DNA from: Paracoccaceae bacterium
GTDB lineage: Bacteria; Pseudomonadota; Alphaproteobacteria; Rhodobacterales; Rhodobacteraceae
Assembly: GCA_003250135.1 (NCBI GenBank)
Contig: QKHF01000223.1
Location: forward strand, 1 to 13,566
Length of the DNA: 13,566 bases
Reading direction: 5' to 3'
In this document: one piece after another, positions 1-6,302 of the stretch
Numbering within the stretch: the first letter of the stretch is position 1
Layout of the letters: each line of letters begins with the position of its first letter
Notes under the pieces: model-generated
Database searches by the model: none
The model's input: the letters and a program-made list of their open reading frames with translations, nothing else
What the model was told of the DNA's origin: nothing
Made by a program: the position numbers and the translations under genes

Positions 1-546
1 CTGGATGAAATCGGCGCCGCAGGCGGCGCGCTGCTTGGAGACGCGCGCGATATCCCCGGTCGCGTCCTTCACGCCGATGACGCGCTCATGCTTCGCCAGC
101 TCCGCCATGGTCTCGACGCTCATGTCGATCACCGAGCGGCCCGGAATGTTGTAGATGATGATCGGGATCGCGCTGGCCTCGGCCAGCGTGGTGTAATGCT
201 GGATCAGCCCGCGCTGGGTGGGCTTGTTGTAATAGGGCGTGACCACCAGCGCCGCGTCCGCGCCGACCTCGCCCGCATGGCGGATCAGGCTGATCGATTC
301 CGCAGTGTTGTTGGAGCCCGCCCCCGCGATCACCGGCACACGGCCATTGACCGCCTCGACGATCAGTTCGATCGCGCGGCCATGCTCCTTATGGCTCAGC
401 GTCGGGCTTTCGCCGGTGGTGCCCACGGCGACGACGCCATGGCTGCCGCCCGCAATCTGCCACTCGACGAGTTTGCGCAGGGCGGCCACATCGATCTCTC
501 CATTGGCGAACGGTGTGACAAGGGCGGGGATGGAACCGCGGATCAT
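1..546 (-). CDS. dapA: 4-hydroxy-tetrahydrodipicolinate synthase, N-terminal part (cut by window edge)
   Basis: DapA condenses pyruvate with aspartate semialdehyde in the cytosol, the first committed step to lysine and meso-diaminopimelate. The minus strand from ATG at 546 is open for 182 codons to the edge; the usual length is about 290, so roughly the last third lies outside. Seen motifs: GTTGES at 42-47 (substrate-binding threonines), PYYNKP at 104-109, YNIPGR at 132-137 and GVKDATGD at 158-165. Y132 and K160 correspond to E. coli Y133 (proton relay) and K161 (Schiff base to pyruvate); R137 corresponds to R138. All are intact, so the visible part looks functional. A GAGAG element lies 5 bases before the start. 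It is divergent from slt, an arrangement I recall as common in alphaproteobacteria. The family call is very secure. Confidence 0.96.
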   Translation of the reverse strand, partial: MIRGSIPALVTPFANGEIDVAALRKLVEWQIAGGSHGVVAVGTTGESPTLSHKEHGRAIELIVEAVNGRVPVIAGAGSNNTAESISLIRHAGEVGADAALVVTPYYNKPTQRGLIQHYTTLAEASAIPIIIYNIPGRSVIDMSVETMAELAKHERVIGVKDATGDIARVSKQRAACGADFIQ

Positions 547-636
547 GGCGCGCTCTCTCGAATTTGACGGACGATTTCCGTAATAAAGCGGCGCGCACAC
601 TAGCCTCGAATCTAAACCTCCGCAACAATGGGGGAA

Positions 637-681
637 GGCCGCGCGACGGGCGGCCACAGAACCCGGCGATGGAACGCCGGG
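637..681. other. Two tandem GC-rich hairpins between dapA and slt
   Basis: The 178-base gap between the divergent dapA and slt genes holds two back-to-back inverted repeats. The first pairs GGCCGC (637-642) with GCGGCC (650-655) across 7 bases. The second pairs CCCGGCG (662-668) with CGCCGGG (675-681) across 6 bases. Neither is followed by a T run, and a terminator is not expected between divergent starts. They would lie in the 5' leader of slt if transcription starts upstream of 637. No convincing sigma-70 promoter pair was found for either gene here. The role is unknown. Confidence 0.4.
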
Positions 682-712
682 CGGCGTAGAGCAGGTATTC
701 TCACGAGCTGTC

Positions 713-717
713 AGGAG
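713..717 (+). promoter_or_regulatory. Ribosome binding site favouring a TTG start for slt
   Basis: AGGAG sits 7 bases before TTG at 725, ideal spacing. The ATG at 767, 14 codons further in, has no comparable element before it. This is why the TTG start is preferred. Confidence 0.55.
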
Positions 718-724
718 TGGCGTT

Positions 725-2749
725 TTGCTTGAGCGGTCTTTTGTTTCGCGATTGCCATGGCGTCCGATGATCGGGCGGCGCGTTTTTCGCGCGGCGGCGA
801 TGGCCGCGGCGCTGACGCTTTGGGCGATCCAGCCCCAGGCTGAGGCCGGAGGCCTCGCCTCTCCAGCGACGGATGTCGGGTCCTTGTTGCTGGCGGACTC
901 GATGAAGGCCGCCGACAAAGGGCTGTGGAAGGATGCGGACGCGCTCGCCCACCGTGCGCCCGACCCCATCGCCCGCGCTCTGGCGGACTGGCGCCGCCTC
1001 GTCAAGGAAGGCGGCGGATGGGACGATCTGACCGGATTCCTCACCGCGCATCCCGGCTGGCCGCTCGAGTCGCGCATCCGCGCCCGGGCGGAATTGGTCA
1101 TGCCGGTCACCCTTTCCAAGAGCGAGGTTCTCGCCTTCTTCCGCGACCGGACGCCGATTTCCGGCGGCGGCGCGCTGATGATGGCCGACGCGCTGACCGC
1201 GGCGGGGCGGGCGGACGAGGCGCGGGCCCTGATCCGCAAGGCATGGACCGAGACGCCGATGGGCGAGACCGAGCGCAAGACCTTCCTCTCCCGCCACGGC
1301 GCGCTGATTCGGGACCTGCACGCTCGGCGGGCCGACGAGATGGCCTGGACCGAGCGCGAGGCCGAGGCCCGCGCATTGAAGCCGCAACTCGACGCGGGGA
1401 CGGCGCGCCTGATCGAGGCGCGCGCGGCGCTGACCGCCCGTGAGCCGGGCGTCGACAGCAAGATCAAGGCCGTGCCCGGTTCGTTGCAGAACGATCCCGG
1501 CCTCGCCTGGGCGCGGTTCGACTGGCGCCTCTCGAAGGGCCTCGCCGACGGCGCGATCGAGCTGCTGATCCGCCACTCGGACAGCGCGGCGGAACTTGGA
1601 CGGCCCGAGGCCTGGGCCGGGGGCCGCGCCCGGCTGGCGCGCGCCGCCTATCGCGACGGCCGGTTCCGGGACGCCTATCGCTTCGCCGCGCGTCACCACC
1701 TGACTGAGGGCGCGGACTTCGCCGATCTCGAATGGCTGGCGGGTTGGGTCGCGCTAAACAAGTTGGGCGACGCGAAGACCGCCTCACGGCACTTCAGGAC
1801 GCTCTACGACAACGTCTCGTCTCCGATCTCGCTCTCCCGCGGCGCCTATTGGGCGGCGCGCGCCGAAGAAAAGGCCGGGAACCGGAGCGCCGCCGCTGAC
1901 TGGCGTCGCCGGGCGGCGGCGAATGACGAGACCTATTACGGACAACTGGCCGCCGCGGAGCTTGGCGCCGGGGTCAGTCAGGCGGAGGCGCCGAAGGGCT
2001 CGCGCAAGGCCTCTCAGGCGGTGCGCGACGATGAGCGGTTGCGCGCCGCCCTGGCGCTCGCCGCCGCCGGCCGCACCGATCTGGGGCGCAGCTTCATCAG
2101 CGCGCTCGCCTCGGACCTCTCCAACACCGAGCAGTCGGCGCTGTCGCTGCAAATGCTGGACATCCACCAGCCGCATTACGCGCTGCTGCTGGCCAAGGCC
2201 GCCCGGCGGCAGGGCGCGGCCCCCGCCGAGTCGCTGTTCCCGGTGATCGACCTGCCCCCGGTGGCGGGCGGCGTCGATACGGCGCTGGCGCTTGCGATCA
2301 TGCGGCAGGAGAGCGAGTTCAACCCGCAGGCCGTCAGCCGGGTCGGCGCCAGCGGGCTGATGCAATTGATGCCCGACACCGCCAAGCGCACCGCGCCGGA
2401 TGCGGGGGTCGACTATGACAGGGACCGGCTGCTCAGCGACTGGCGCTACAACGCCGCGCTGGGGCGAACCTATCTTGCGCAGATGCTGACGGAGTTCGGC
2501 GGTTCGGTCCCGCTGGCCGTGGCCGCCTATAACGCCGGTCCGCAGAGGGTGGCGGAGTGGATACGCCGCTTCGGCGACCCAAGGCGCAATCAGATCGACG
2601 TGATCGACTGGGTGGAGACAATTCCCTTCGCCGAGACCCGCAACTATGTCCAGCGCGTGCTCGAGGCGCGCGCCGTCTATCAGCACCGTCTGACCGGGGC
2701 GCCGGTGGCGCAAAGCCTGGCGCGCGACCTGTTCGGCGAGCGCGGCTGA
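725..2749 (+). CDS. slt: Soluble lytic murein transglycosylase (Slt70-like, family 1A)
   Basis: A periplasmic enzyme that cleaves the MurNAc-GlcNAc bond of peptidoglycan and leaves 1,6-anhydro ends. It has 674 residues from TTG 725, close to E. coli Slt70. A signal peptide ends near residue 41 (AEA before GG), preceded by a hydrophobic run from about residue 24. Residues 45-500 are helical and alanine-rich, matching the family's superhelical domain. The catalytic SLT domain is about 517-650: the general acid is E529 in RQESEFNP, followed by GASGLMQLMP and AVAAYNAGP, the family signatures. TTG 725 has the better ribosome binding site; ATG 767 would still give a good signal peptide (MIGRRVFR, then a hydrophobic stretch, then AEA), so the N-terminus is uncertain by 14 residues. 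It is the first gene of a plus-strand run and divergent from dapA. Confidence 0.94.
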   Translation: MLERSFVSRLPWRPMIGRRVFRAAAMAAALTLWAIQPQAEAGGLASPATDVGSLLLADSMKAADKGLWKDADALAHRAPDPIARALADWRRLVKEGGGWDDLTGFLTAHPGWPLESRIRARAELVMPVTLSKSEVLAFFRDRTPISGGGALMMADALTAAGRADEARALIRKAWTETPMGETERKTFLSRHGALIRDLHARRADEMAWTEREAEARALKPQLDAGTARLIEARAALTAREPGVDSKIKAVPGSLQNDPGLAWARFDWRLSKGLADGAIELLIRHSDSAAELGRPEAWAGGRARLARAAYRDGRFRDAYRFAARHHLTEGADFADLEWLAGWVALNKLGDAKTASRHFRTLYDNVSSPISLSRGAYWAARAEEKAGNRSAAADWRRRAAANDETYYGQLAAAELGAGVSQAEAPKGSRKASQAVRDDERLRAALALAAAGRTDLGRSFISALASDLSNTEQSALSLQMLDIHQPHYALLLAKAARRQGAAPAESLFPVIDLPPVAGGVDTALALAIMRQESEFNPQAVSRVGASGLMQLMPDTAKRTAPDAGVDYDRDRLLSDWRYNAALGRTYLAQMLTEFGGSVPLAVAAYNAGPQRVAEWIRRFGDPRRNQIDVIDWVETIPFAETRNYVQRVLEARAVYQHRLTGAPVAQSLARDLFGERG

Positions 2750-2767
2750 CATGACATCGCTCCGCTT

Positions 2768-2784
2768 CGGCGCTTTACGCGCCG
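2768..2784 (+). terminator. Short hairpin after slt, possible weak terminator
   Basis: CGGCGC (2768-2773) pairs perfectly with GCGCCG (2779-2784) across the loop TTTAC, 19 bases after the slt stop. No T run follows, so intrinsic termination is doubtful. It may only protect the slt message or separate it from the next gene. Confidence 0.25.
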
Positions 2785-2842
2785 CCTTCGCCTGAGGTAG
2801 AGACCCGCCGACGGCCGCAGAGCCGCACGAGGGAGGTTCAAC

Positions 2843-3541
2843 ATGAGCATATCTGTCTGCGTCTTCGACGCTTATGGCACGCTGCTGGACGTCGCCGCCG
2901 CCGCGCGCAAAGCCGCGGCCGAGCCCGGACGCGAAACGCTGGCGAGCGCGTGGCCGCTTCTGGCCGACACCTGGCGGGCGAAGCAGCTTCAGTACACCTG
3001 GATCCGGGCGATCACCGGCGAGCACGCCGATTTCTGGCAGGTGACGCAGGAGGCGCTGGATTACGGGCTGGAGGCGCATGGGCTTGCAGGCGACGGCCAT
3101 CGCGAACGGCTGCTGCAGCTCTACTGGGAGCTTGAGGCGTTTCCAGACGCCGAGGAGACGCTGACCGCGCTCAAGAAGGGCGGCATGAAGACCGCGATCC
3201 TGTCCAATGGATCGCGCGACATGTTGCAGGCCGCCGTCGACAGCGCCGGGATCGGCGACCGGCTGGACGCCATTCTCAGCGTCGACGAGGTCGGCGTGTT
3301 CAAGCCGAACCGCAAGGTCTATGACCTGGTCGGACAGCATTTCGACGTCCGCCCGGACGAGGTCGCCTTCGTCTCCTCCAACGGATGGGACGTCGCCGCC
3401 GCCACGGGCTATGGATTTCACACCATCTGGGCCAACCGCGCGGGCGACCCGGTGGACCGCCTGCCCTGGCGGCCGACCGAGATCGCGACGAATCTGCGCG
3501 GCGCTCAGGCCGTCATTGAAGATTGGGAGATCGCCGCATGA
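2843..3541 (+). CDS. Haloacid dehalogenase, type II (HAD superfamily)
   Basis: Members hydrolyse L-2-haloalkanoic acids to D-2-hydroxy acids through an aspartyl ester intermediate, in the cytosol. It has 232 residues, the normal family length. From memory of the Pseudomonas L-DEX YL enzyme, every key residue is present: nucleophile D9 and T13 in FDAYGTLLD, R45 in TWRAKQ, S121 in SNGS, K154 in FKPNRK, Y160, and S178, N180 and D183 in VSSNGWD. From S121 onward the offset from L-DEX numbering is a constant three, which argues for a real dehalogenase-type active site rather than a generic HAD phosphatase. GGAGG at 2832-2836 lies 6 bases before ATG. Its stop overlaps the start of the alpha/beta hydrolase (ATGA), so the two are probably co-translated. 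The natural substrate is unknown; many annotated homologues have not been tested on halogenated acids. Confidence 0.9.
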   Translation: MSISVCVFDAYGTLLDVAAAARKAAAEPGRETLASAWPLLADTWRAKQLQYTWIRAITGEHADFWQVTQEALDYGLEAHGLAGDGHRERLLQLYWELEAFPDAEETLTALKKGGMKTAILSNGSRDMLQAAVDSAGIGDRLDAILSVDEVGVFKPNRKVYDLVGQHFDVRPDEVAFVSSNGWDVAAATGYGFHTIWANRAGDPVDRLPWRPTEIATNLRGAQAVIEDWEIAA

Positions 3542-4461
3542 GCACGCCTTGTGAGCACCGGACCATTCCCGCCGCCGACGGGCTGCAACTGTTCCTGCGG
3601 GACTGGGCGGCCGGGGACGGCGCGGCGGAGGCGACGCCGATCCTGTGCCTGCCGGGGCTGACGCGCAACAGCTCGGATTTCGAGCTTCTGGTGGAGGAGC
3701 TGCGCGCCCGCGGCGACGGACGACGCGTGCTGGCGATGGATTTCCGCGGCCGGGGCCAGTCCGGGTTCGCCGAGGATTTCACCACCTACAACCCGCTGCA
3801 GGAAGCGGGCGACGTGATCGCCGCCATCCTCCAGCTGGTCGGCGGCCCGGCCATCATCATGGGCACCTCGCGCGGCGGCATCGTCGGCATGATCGTCTCG
3901 CTGGCGCGGCCCGACCTGGTGAAGGCGCTGGCGCTTAACGACATCGGCGCGTTCATCGAGCCCGCCGGCGCATCGCGGATCATGGACTATGTCGGCCTGC
4001 CCCTGCCCGAGGGGCTGGACTGGCCCGGCGCGGTGTTGCGGGTGCGCGAGGGGCTGGAGAACGAGTTCCCCGGCGTCTCGGATGCGCATTGGGAGGCGCA
4101 CGCCCGCCGCACCTTCCGCGACGAGGGCGGCATGCCGGCGATGAACTACGACCCCAAGCTGCGCGACGCGACGCTGGCGCAGATGGAGACCAATCCACCC
4201 GACCTCTGGCCGCAATTCGACACGCTGCCCGAAATGCCAATGCTGGTGATCCGGGGCGAGAATTCCGACATCCTGTCGGCCGAGACGGTGGCGGAGATGG
4301 CCAAGCGCCGTCCGAGCCTGAACACCGTGCAGCTGGCCGATCGCGGGCACGTGCCCTTCCTGAACGAGCCGCCCGCCGTCGACGCCTTTGTCGAGCTTCT
4401 GGCGACGGCGGACGCGCTGCCCGATCCCGAGCCGGCCGCGCTGCCCGCGCCCGAAGCATAA
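3538..4461 (+). CDS. Alpha/beta hydrolase (serine type)
   Basis: A 307-residue alpha/beta-fold hydrolase with no signal peptide, presumably cytosolic. Seen motifs: oxyanion-region LPGL at 38-41, DFRGRGQS at 68-75, nucleophile elbow GTSRGG with S111, acid D244 in GENSD and catalytic H271 in DRGHVPF. The lid region is about 125-200. The C-terminus ends in a proline/alanine tail (DALPDPEPAALPAPEA). The nucleophile is Ser, so it is not a haloalkane or fluoroacetate dehalogenase, which use Asp; an esterase, lactonase or C-C bond hydrolase is likelier. The start is ATG 3538, overlapping the dehalogenase stop as ATGA; an upstream TTG at 3523 in frame is less likely. The coupling suggests that the two enzymes act on related compounds, but the substrate cannot be read from sequence. 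Confidence 0.88.
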   Translation: MSTPCEHRTIPAADGLQLFLRDWAAGDGAAEATPILCLPGLTRNSSDFELLVEELRARGDGRRVLAMDFRGRGQSGFAEDFTTYNPLQEAGDVIAAILQLVGGPAIIMGTSRGGIVGMIVSLARPDLVKALALNDIGAFIEPAGASRIMDYVGLPLPEGLDWPGAVLRVREGLENEFPGVSDAHWEAHARRTFRDEGGMPAMNYDPKLRDATLAQMETNPPDLWPQFDTLPEMPMLVIRGENSDILSAETVAEMAKRRPSLNTVQLADRGHVPFLNEPPAVDAFVELLATADALPDPEPAALPAPEA

Positions 4462-4483
4462 GCCGCGCTTTCGCACGCGCGGC
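4462..4483 (+). terminator. Hairpin directly after the hydrolase stop
   Basis: GCCGCGC (4462-4468) pairs perfectly with GCGCGGC (4477-4483) across 8 bases (TTTCGCAC), beginning on the base after the TAA stop. A T run is lacking, so it is at best a weak or Rho-assisted terminator. A promoter-like pair for the next gene follows 12 bases later, consistent with an operon boundary here. Confidence 0.4.
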
Positions 4484-4494
4484 GCGACTGCGGA

Positions 4495-4523
4495 TTGTCA
4501 GCGCCGCCCGCATTCGCCATCAT
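4495..4523 (+). promoter_or_regulatory. Candidate sigma-70 promoter for the CAP-like lipoprotein gene
   Basis: TTGTCA (4495-4500, five of six matches to TTGACA) and CATCAT (4518-4523, four of six to TATAAT) are separated by 17 bases. The predicted start of transcription would be near 4530, leaving a leader of about 30 bases. Found by eye only. Confidence 0.4.
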
Positions 4524-4558
4524 CGCGCGAAACCGCATGGATCGCGTGGGAGTATGTG

Positions 4559-5140
4559 ATGTCGTCCAGCCGCCTGTTGTCTCGCCGAGTCGTTCTGTTG
4601 GCCCCGCCCGCGCTGGCGGTGGCCGCCTGCGCTCCGAGAGCGGCGACGGACCCGTATGCGAACACGCCACTGCTCGACTGGATGGACTCGCGCATGGAGC
4701 AGCGGGAGCGCGCCATCGCCGCGGCCTTTCTGGACAGGGTGAACGCCGAGCGTCACTCGCGCGGTCTGGTGCAGGTGATCGGCGACCGCTCTCTCTCACG
4801 CGTGTCCTACGATCATGCGGCAAGCGTATTCCGCAGCGGCGTGTTCGGCCGGACGACGCCGGAAGACCGTTATCCCTATGAGCGGCTGCCGCAGACCGTG
4901 AAGAACCGCTACCTGCAGATCGGCGGGGCGCAGCTCTACAAGGTCCGCAAGGCGGTCGGCCTGCCCTCCACCTATCTGGCGCAACTTGGCGTCGACGGAT
5001 GGATGGGCGCCCAAAACAATCGAATGTTTCTGTTGAAGCCCGAGTTCAACCGCGTCGGAGCCGGCGTCGTCGAAGGCGACGGCGACGCCGTGGTCGTGCT
5101 TCTGTTCGGTCAGATCACCACGCTGAACTATTCGATCTAG
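4559..5140 (+). CDS. CAP-superfamily (SCP-like) lipoprotein with altered cavity residues
   Basis: A 193-residue predicted lipoprotein. Two arginines at 9-10 precede a hydrophobic stretch and a lipobox VAAC, giving lipidated C24. The mature part resembles the CAP/SCP fold: VNAERHSRGL at 61-70 matches the usual first helix, VDGWM at 145-149 precedes a segment like the family WxxSxxHRxNIL, and PEFNRVGAGV at 161-170 matches the strand that follows. The two histidines that line the CAP cavity appear replaced, by R98 (in GVFGR where GFFSH is usual) and N154 (in NNR where GHR is usual). It may therefore bind no metal and act as a binding or structural protein; its function is unknown. GGGAG at 4548-4552 lies 6 bases before ATG 4559. 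The stop shares CTAG with the convergent gene. Confidence 0.75.
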   Translation: MSSSRLLSRRVVLLAPPALAVAACAPRAATDPYANTPLLDWMDSRMEQRERAIAAAFLDRVNAERHSRGLVQVIGDRSLSRVSYDHAASVFRSGVFGRTTPEDRYPYERLPQTVKNRYLQIGGAQLYKVRKAVGLPSTYLAQLGVDGWMGAQNNRMFLLKPEFNRVGAGVVEGDGDAVVVLLFGQITTLNYSI

Positions 5141-5712
5141 CGCAAACCGCCGTACAGCGCTTCGTCGATGACGTTGATGATCGCTTCGTTCACCGGATCG
5201 TATTCGACCAGCCGGTCGCCCGCCGCGTACCATTCCGAGCCGGAATAGGACCGGGGCAAACGCCGGAGCAGATCGTCGTCATCGACCTTCTTCGCGATGC
5301 CCGGCGGCAGCGGCTTGCCCCGCTGCAGGTTCATCGCGATGCCCGGCGGCAGGGCCTTCGGGTTGCGCAGATAGTCAGGCGTGCGATCGCCGCGGTCGCG
5401 GCGATAGCGGCGGAACTCCTCCAGCACGTCTTCGTTGCGATAGTCCCGATAATCCCGGTCGCGATCACGGTCGCGATCCCGATAATCGCCGAACTCGCGA
5501 TCCTCGTCGCCGCGCTTGCCCGCCTTGTCGGGTTTCCCGCCCTTGCCGGGTCCGCCGGCGTGATCCGGCTTCCCCTTGCCCTTGATCAACTCCTGCCCCT
5601 GCGGGCCGCCCGCCTTTTCGTTCTTCGCCTGCGCGGCCTGATCCGGCGTAATCGCGAAGGCGGCGGCGAGGGCGCAGATTGCGGCGATGGCGGTGGCGCG
5701 GCGGAATCTCAT
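5137..5712 (-). CDS. CigR/RcnB-like secreted protein with charged repeat linker
   Basis: A 191-residue predicted periplasmic protein of unknown function. Signal peptide: MRFRRATAIAAIC and onward, cleavage near residues 22-29. Residues 30-70 are rich in K, G and P; 72-96 hold an Arg-Asp-Tyr repeat. The C-terminal module has two LPPGIA motifs (121-126, 135-140), RRLP at 150-153, W161 and an EYDPV segment at 170-174. Paired LPPGIA motifs and this ending recall the CigR and RcnB families; CigR is an anti-virulence regulator in Salmonella, but that role is not implied here. The start is chosen at 5712: AGGGAG at 5725-5720 is 7 bases from it but only 1 base from the ATG at 5718. The C-terminal module resembles that of the upstream neighbour (5820-6302). 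It is 107 bases from that gene and has a candidate promoter of its own. Confidence 0.72.
   Translation of the reverse strand: MRFRRATAIAAICALAAAFAITPDQAAQAKNEKAGGPQGQELIKGKGKPDHAGGPGKGGKPDKAGKRGDEDREFGDYRDRDRDRDRDYRDYRNEDVLEEFRRYRRDRGDRTPDYLRNPKALPPGIAMNLQRGKPLPPGIAKKVDDDDLLRRLPRSYSGSEWYAAGDRLVEYDPVNEAIINVIDEALYGGLR
5444..5487 (-). repeat. Short in-frame tandem repeat encoding an Arg-Asp run
   Basis: Within the CigR-like gene, CGGTCGCGATC occurs at 5456-5466 and again at 5468-5478 (12-base period, four codons of Arg-Asp). It is flanked by two copies of TCCCGATAATC at 5444-5454 and 5477-5487. On the coding strand this gives alternating Arg-Asp bracketed by Asp-Tyr-Arg. Such a repeat can vary in copy number between strains by slippage. 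Confidence 0.75.
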
Positions 5713-5719
5713 ACTCATT

Positions 5720-5725
5720 CTCCCT
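5720..5725 (-). promoter_or_regulatory. Ribosome binding site that sets the start of the CigR-like gene
   Basis: AGGGAG on the minus strand lies 7 bases before ATG 5712 but only 1 base before the other in-frame ATG at 5718. It therefore favours the inner start (MRFRR rather than MSMRFRR). Confidence 0.6.
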
Positions 5726-5776
5726 GCAGGGCGGGGGCGCGTTCTGCGCCGGACTCAATACCCGCATATGGGCTTT

Positions 5777-5804
5777 ATTAAGGCGGTCCGGCGCGGCGCT
5801 TCAA
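5777..5804 (-). promoter_or_regulatory. Candidate sigma-70 promoter for the CigR-like gene
   Basis: On the minus strand TTGAAG (5804-5799, four of six) and CTTAAT (5782-5777, four of six) are 16 bases apart. Transcription would start near 5770, about 58 bases before the coding start. Found by eye; the surrounding AT content is higher than in the neighbouring genes. Confidence 0.35.
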
Positions 5805-5819
5805 CCGGCGGTCGCGCAA

Positions 5820-6302
5820 TCAGGAGCCGTCGGCGGCAGGCGTCCCATCCGAATACGGTTCGGGGATGGCGTCGCGCACGATGTTCAGCACTGTCAGGCG
5901 CACCGGATCAACCTCGATCAGGTCGCGCCCGCCGACCGCCCAGACCGAGGCGCCGCGCGTGTGCGGCAGGCGCCGGTTCAGCGAGACGGGAACGGGCTGG
6001 TCGCGCAAAGGGTCGGGCAGCGGCCGTTTGACCGCCAGCGCCTCGGCCACCTCAGGCGCCATCGGCTGCGGCTGCAGCATGAAGTCCGGCAGCGTCTCGC
6101 GGTGGCGCGCATAGGTCGAGCGCAGCACCAGCCGGACGGTGGAGATCAGCGCCTCGCTCGCTTCCGCCTGCAATCCGGGCCGGGCGAGACCCTCTCCGCC
6201 GATCCGCTGCGCGCGGGCCGGCAGGGGCTGCGCCACCGCCAGCAACGGCGCGGCCGCGACCCACGCGACCACATGCCGACGATTTGGGCGGGAGCGCGTC
6301 AT
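5820..6302 (-). CDS. Small secreted protein with a CigR-like C-terminal module, coupled to mltB
   Basis: A 160-residue protein of unknown function. A signal peptide (MTRSRPNRRH, then AVVAWVAAAPLL-like hydrophobics, then ARA before Q at about 31) predicts periplasmic export. Residues 32-70 are helical and alanine-rich, followed by a proline-rich stretch (71-108). The ending, RRLP at 110-113, W121, GGRDLIEVDPV at 124-134 and an NIVRDAI helix, lines up by eye with the ending of the neighbouring CigR-like protein. It lacks the paired LPPGIA motifs and the charged repeat, so membership of the CigR family is tentative. Its ATG overlaps the TGA of mltB (ATGA at 6302-6299), which implies co-translation with that enzyme and a periplasmic role near the cell wall. 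The ribosome binding element is weak (AAGG), as expected for a coupled start. Confidence 0.7.
   Translation of the reverse strand: MTRSRPNRRHVVAWVAAAPLLAVAQPLPARAQRIGGEGLARPGLQAEASEALISTVRLVLRSTYARHRETLPDFMLQPQPMAPEVAEALAVKRPLPDPLRDQPVPVSLNRRLPHTRGASVWAVGGRDLIEVDPVRLTVLNIVRDAIPEPYSDGTPAADGS

Noticed and set aside
564..592. TTGACG as a promoter -35 for slt
   Set aside because: No -10-like hexamer at 16 to 18 bases; the nearby TAATAA is only 11 bases away.
1784..3421. Long minus-strand open frame (545 codons) opposite slt and the dehalogenase
   Set aside because: It is antisense to two genes with full family motifs, crosses their intergenic gap, and its translation is a low-complexity Arg/Gly/Ala/Val mix typical of shadow frames in GC-rich DNA.
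3538..4461. Haloalkane dehalogenase, suggested by the neighbouring haloacid dehalogenase
   Set aside because: The nucleophile elbow is GTSRGG with Ser; haloalkane and fluoroacetate dehalogenases use Asp.
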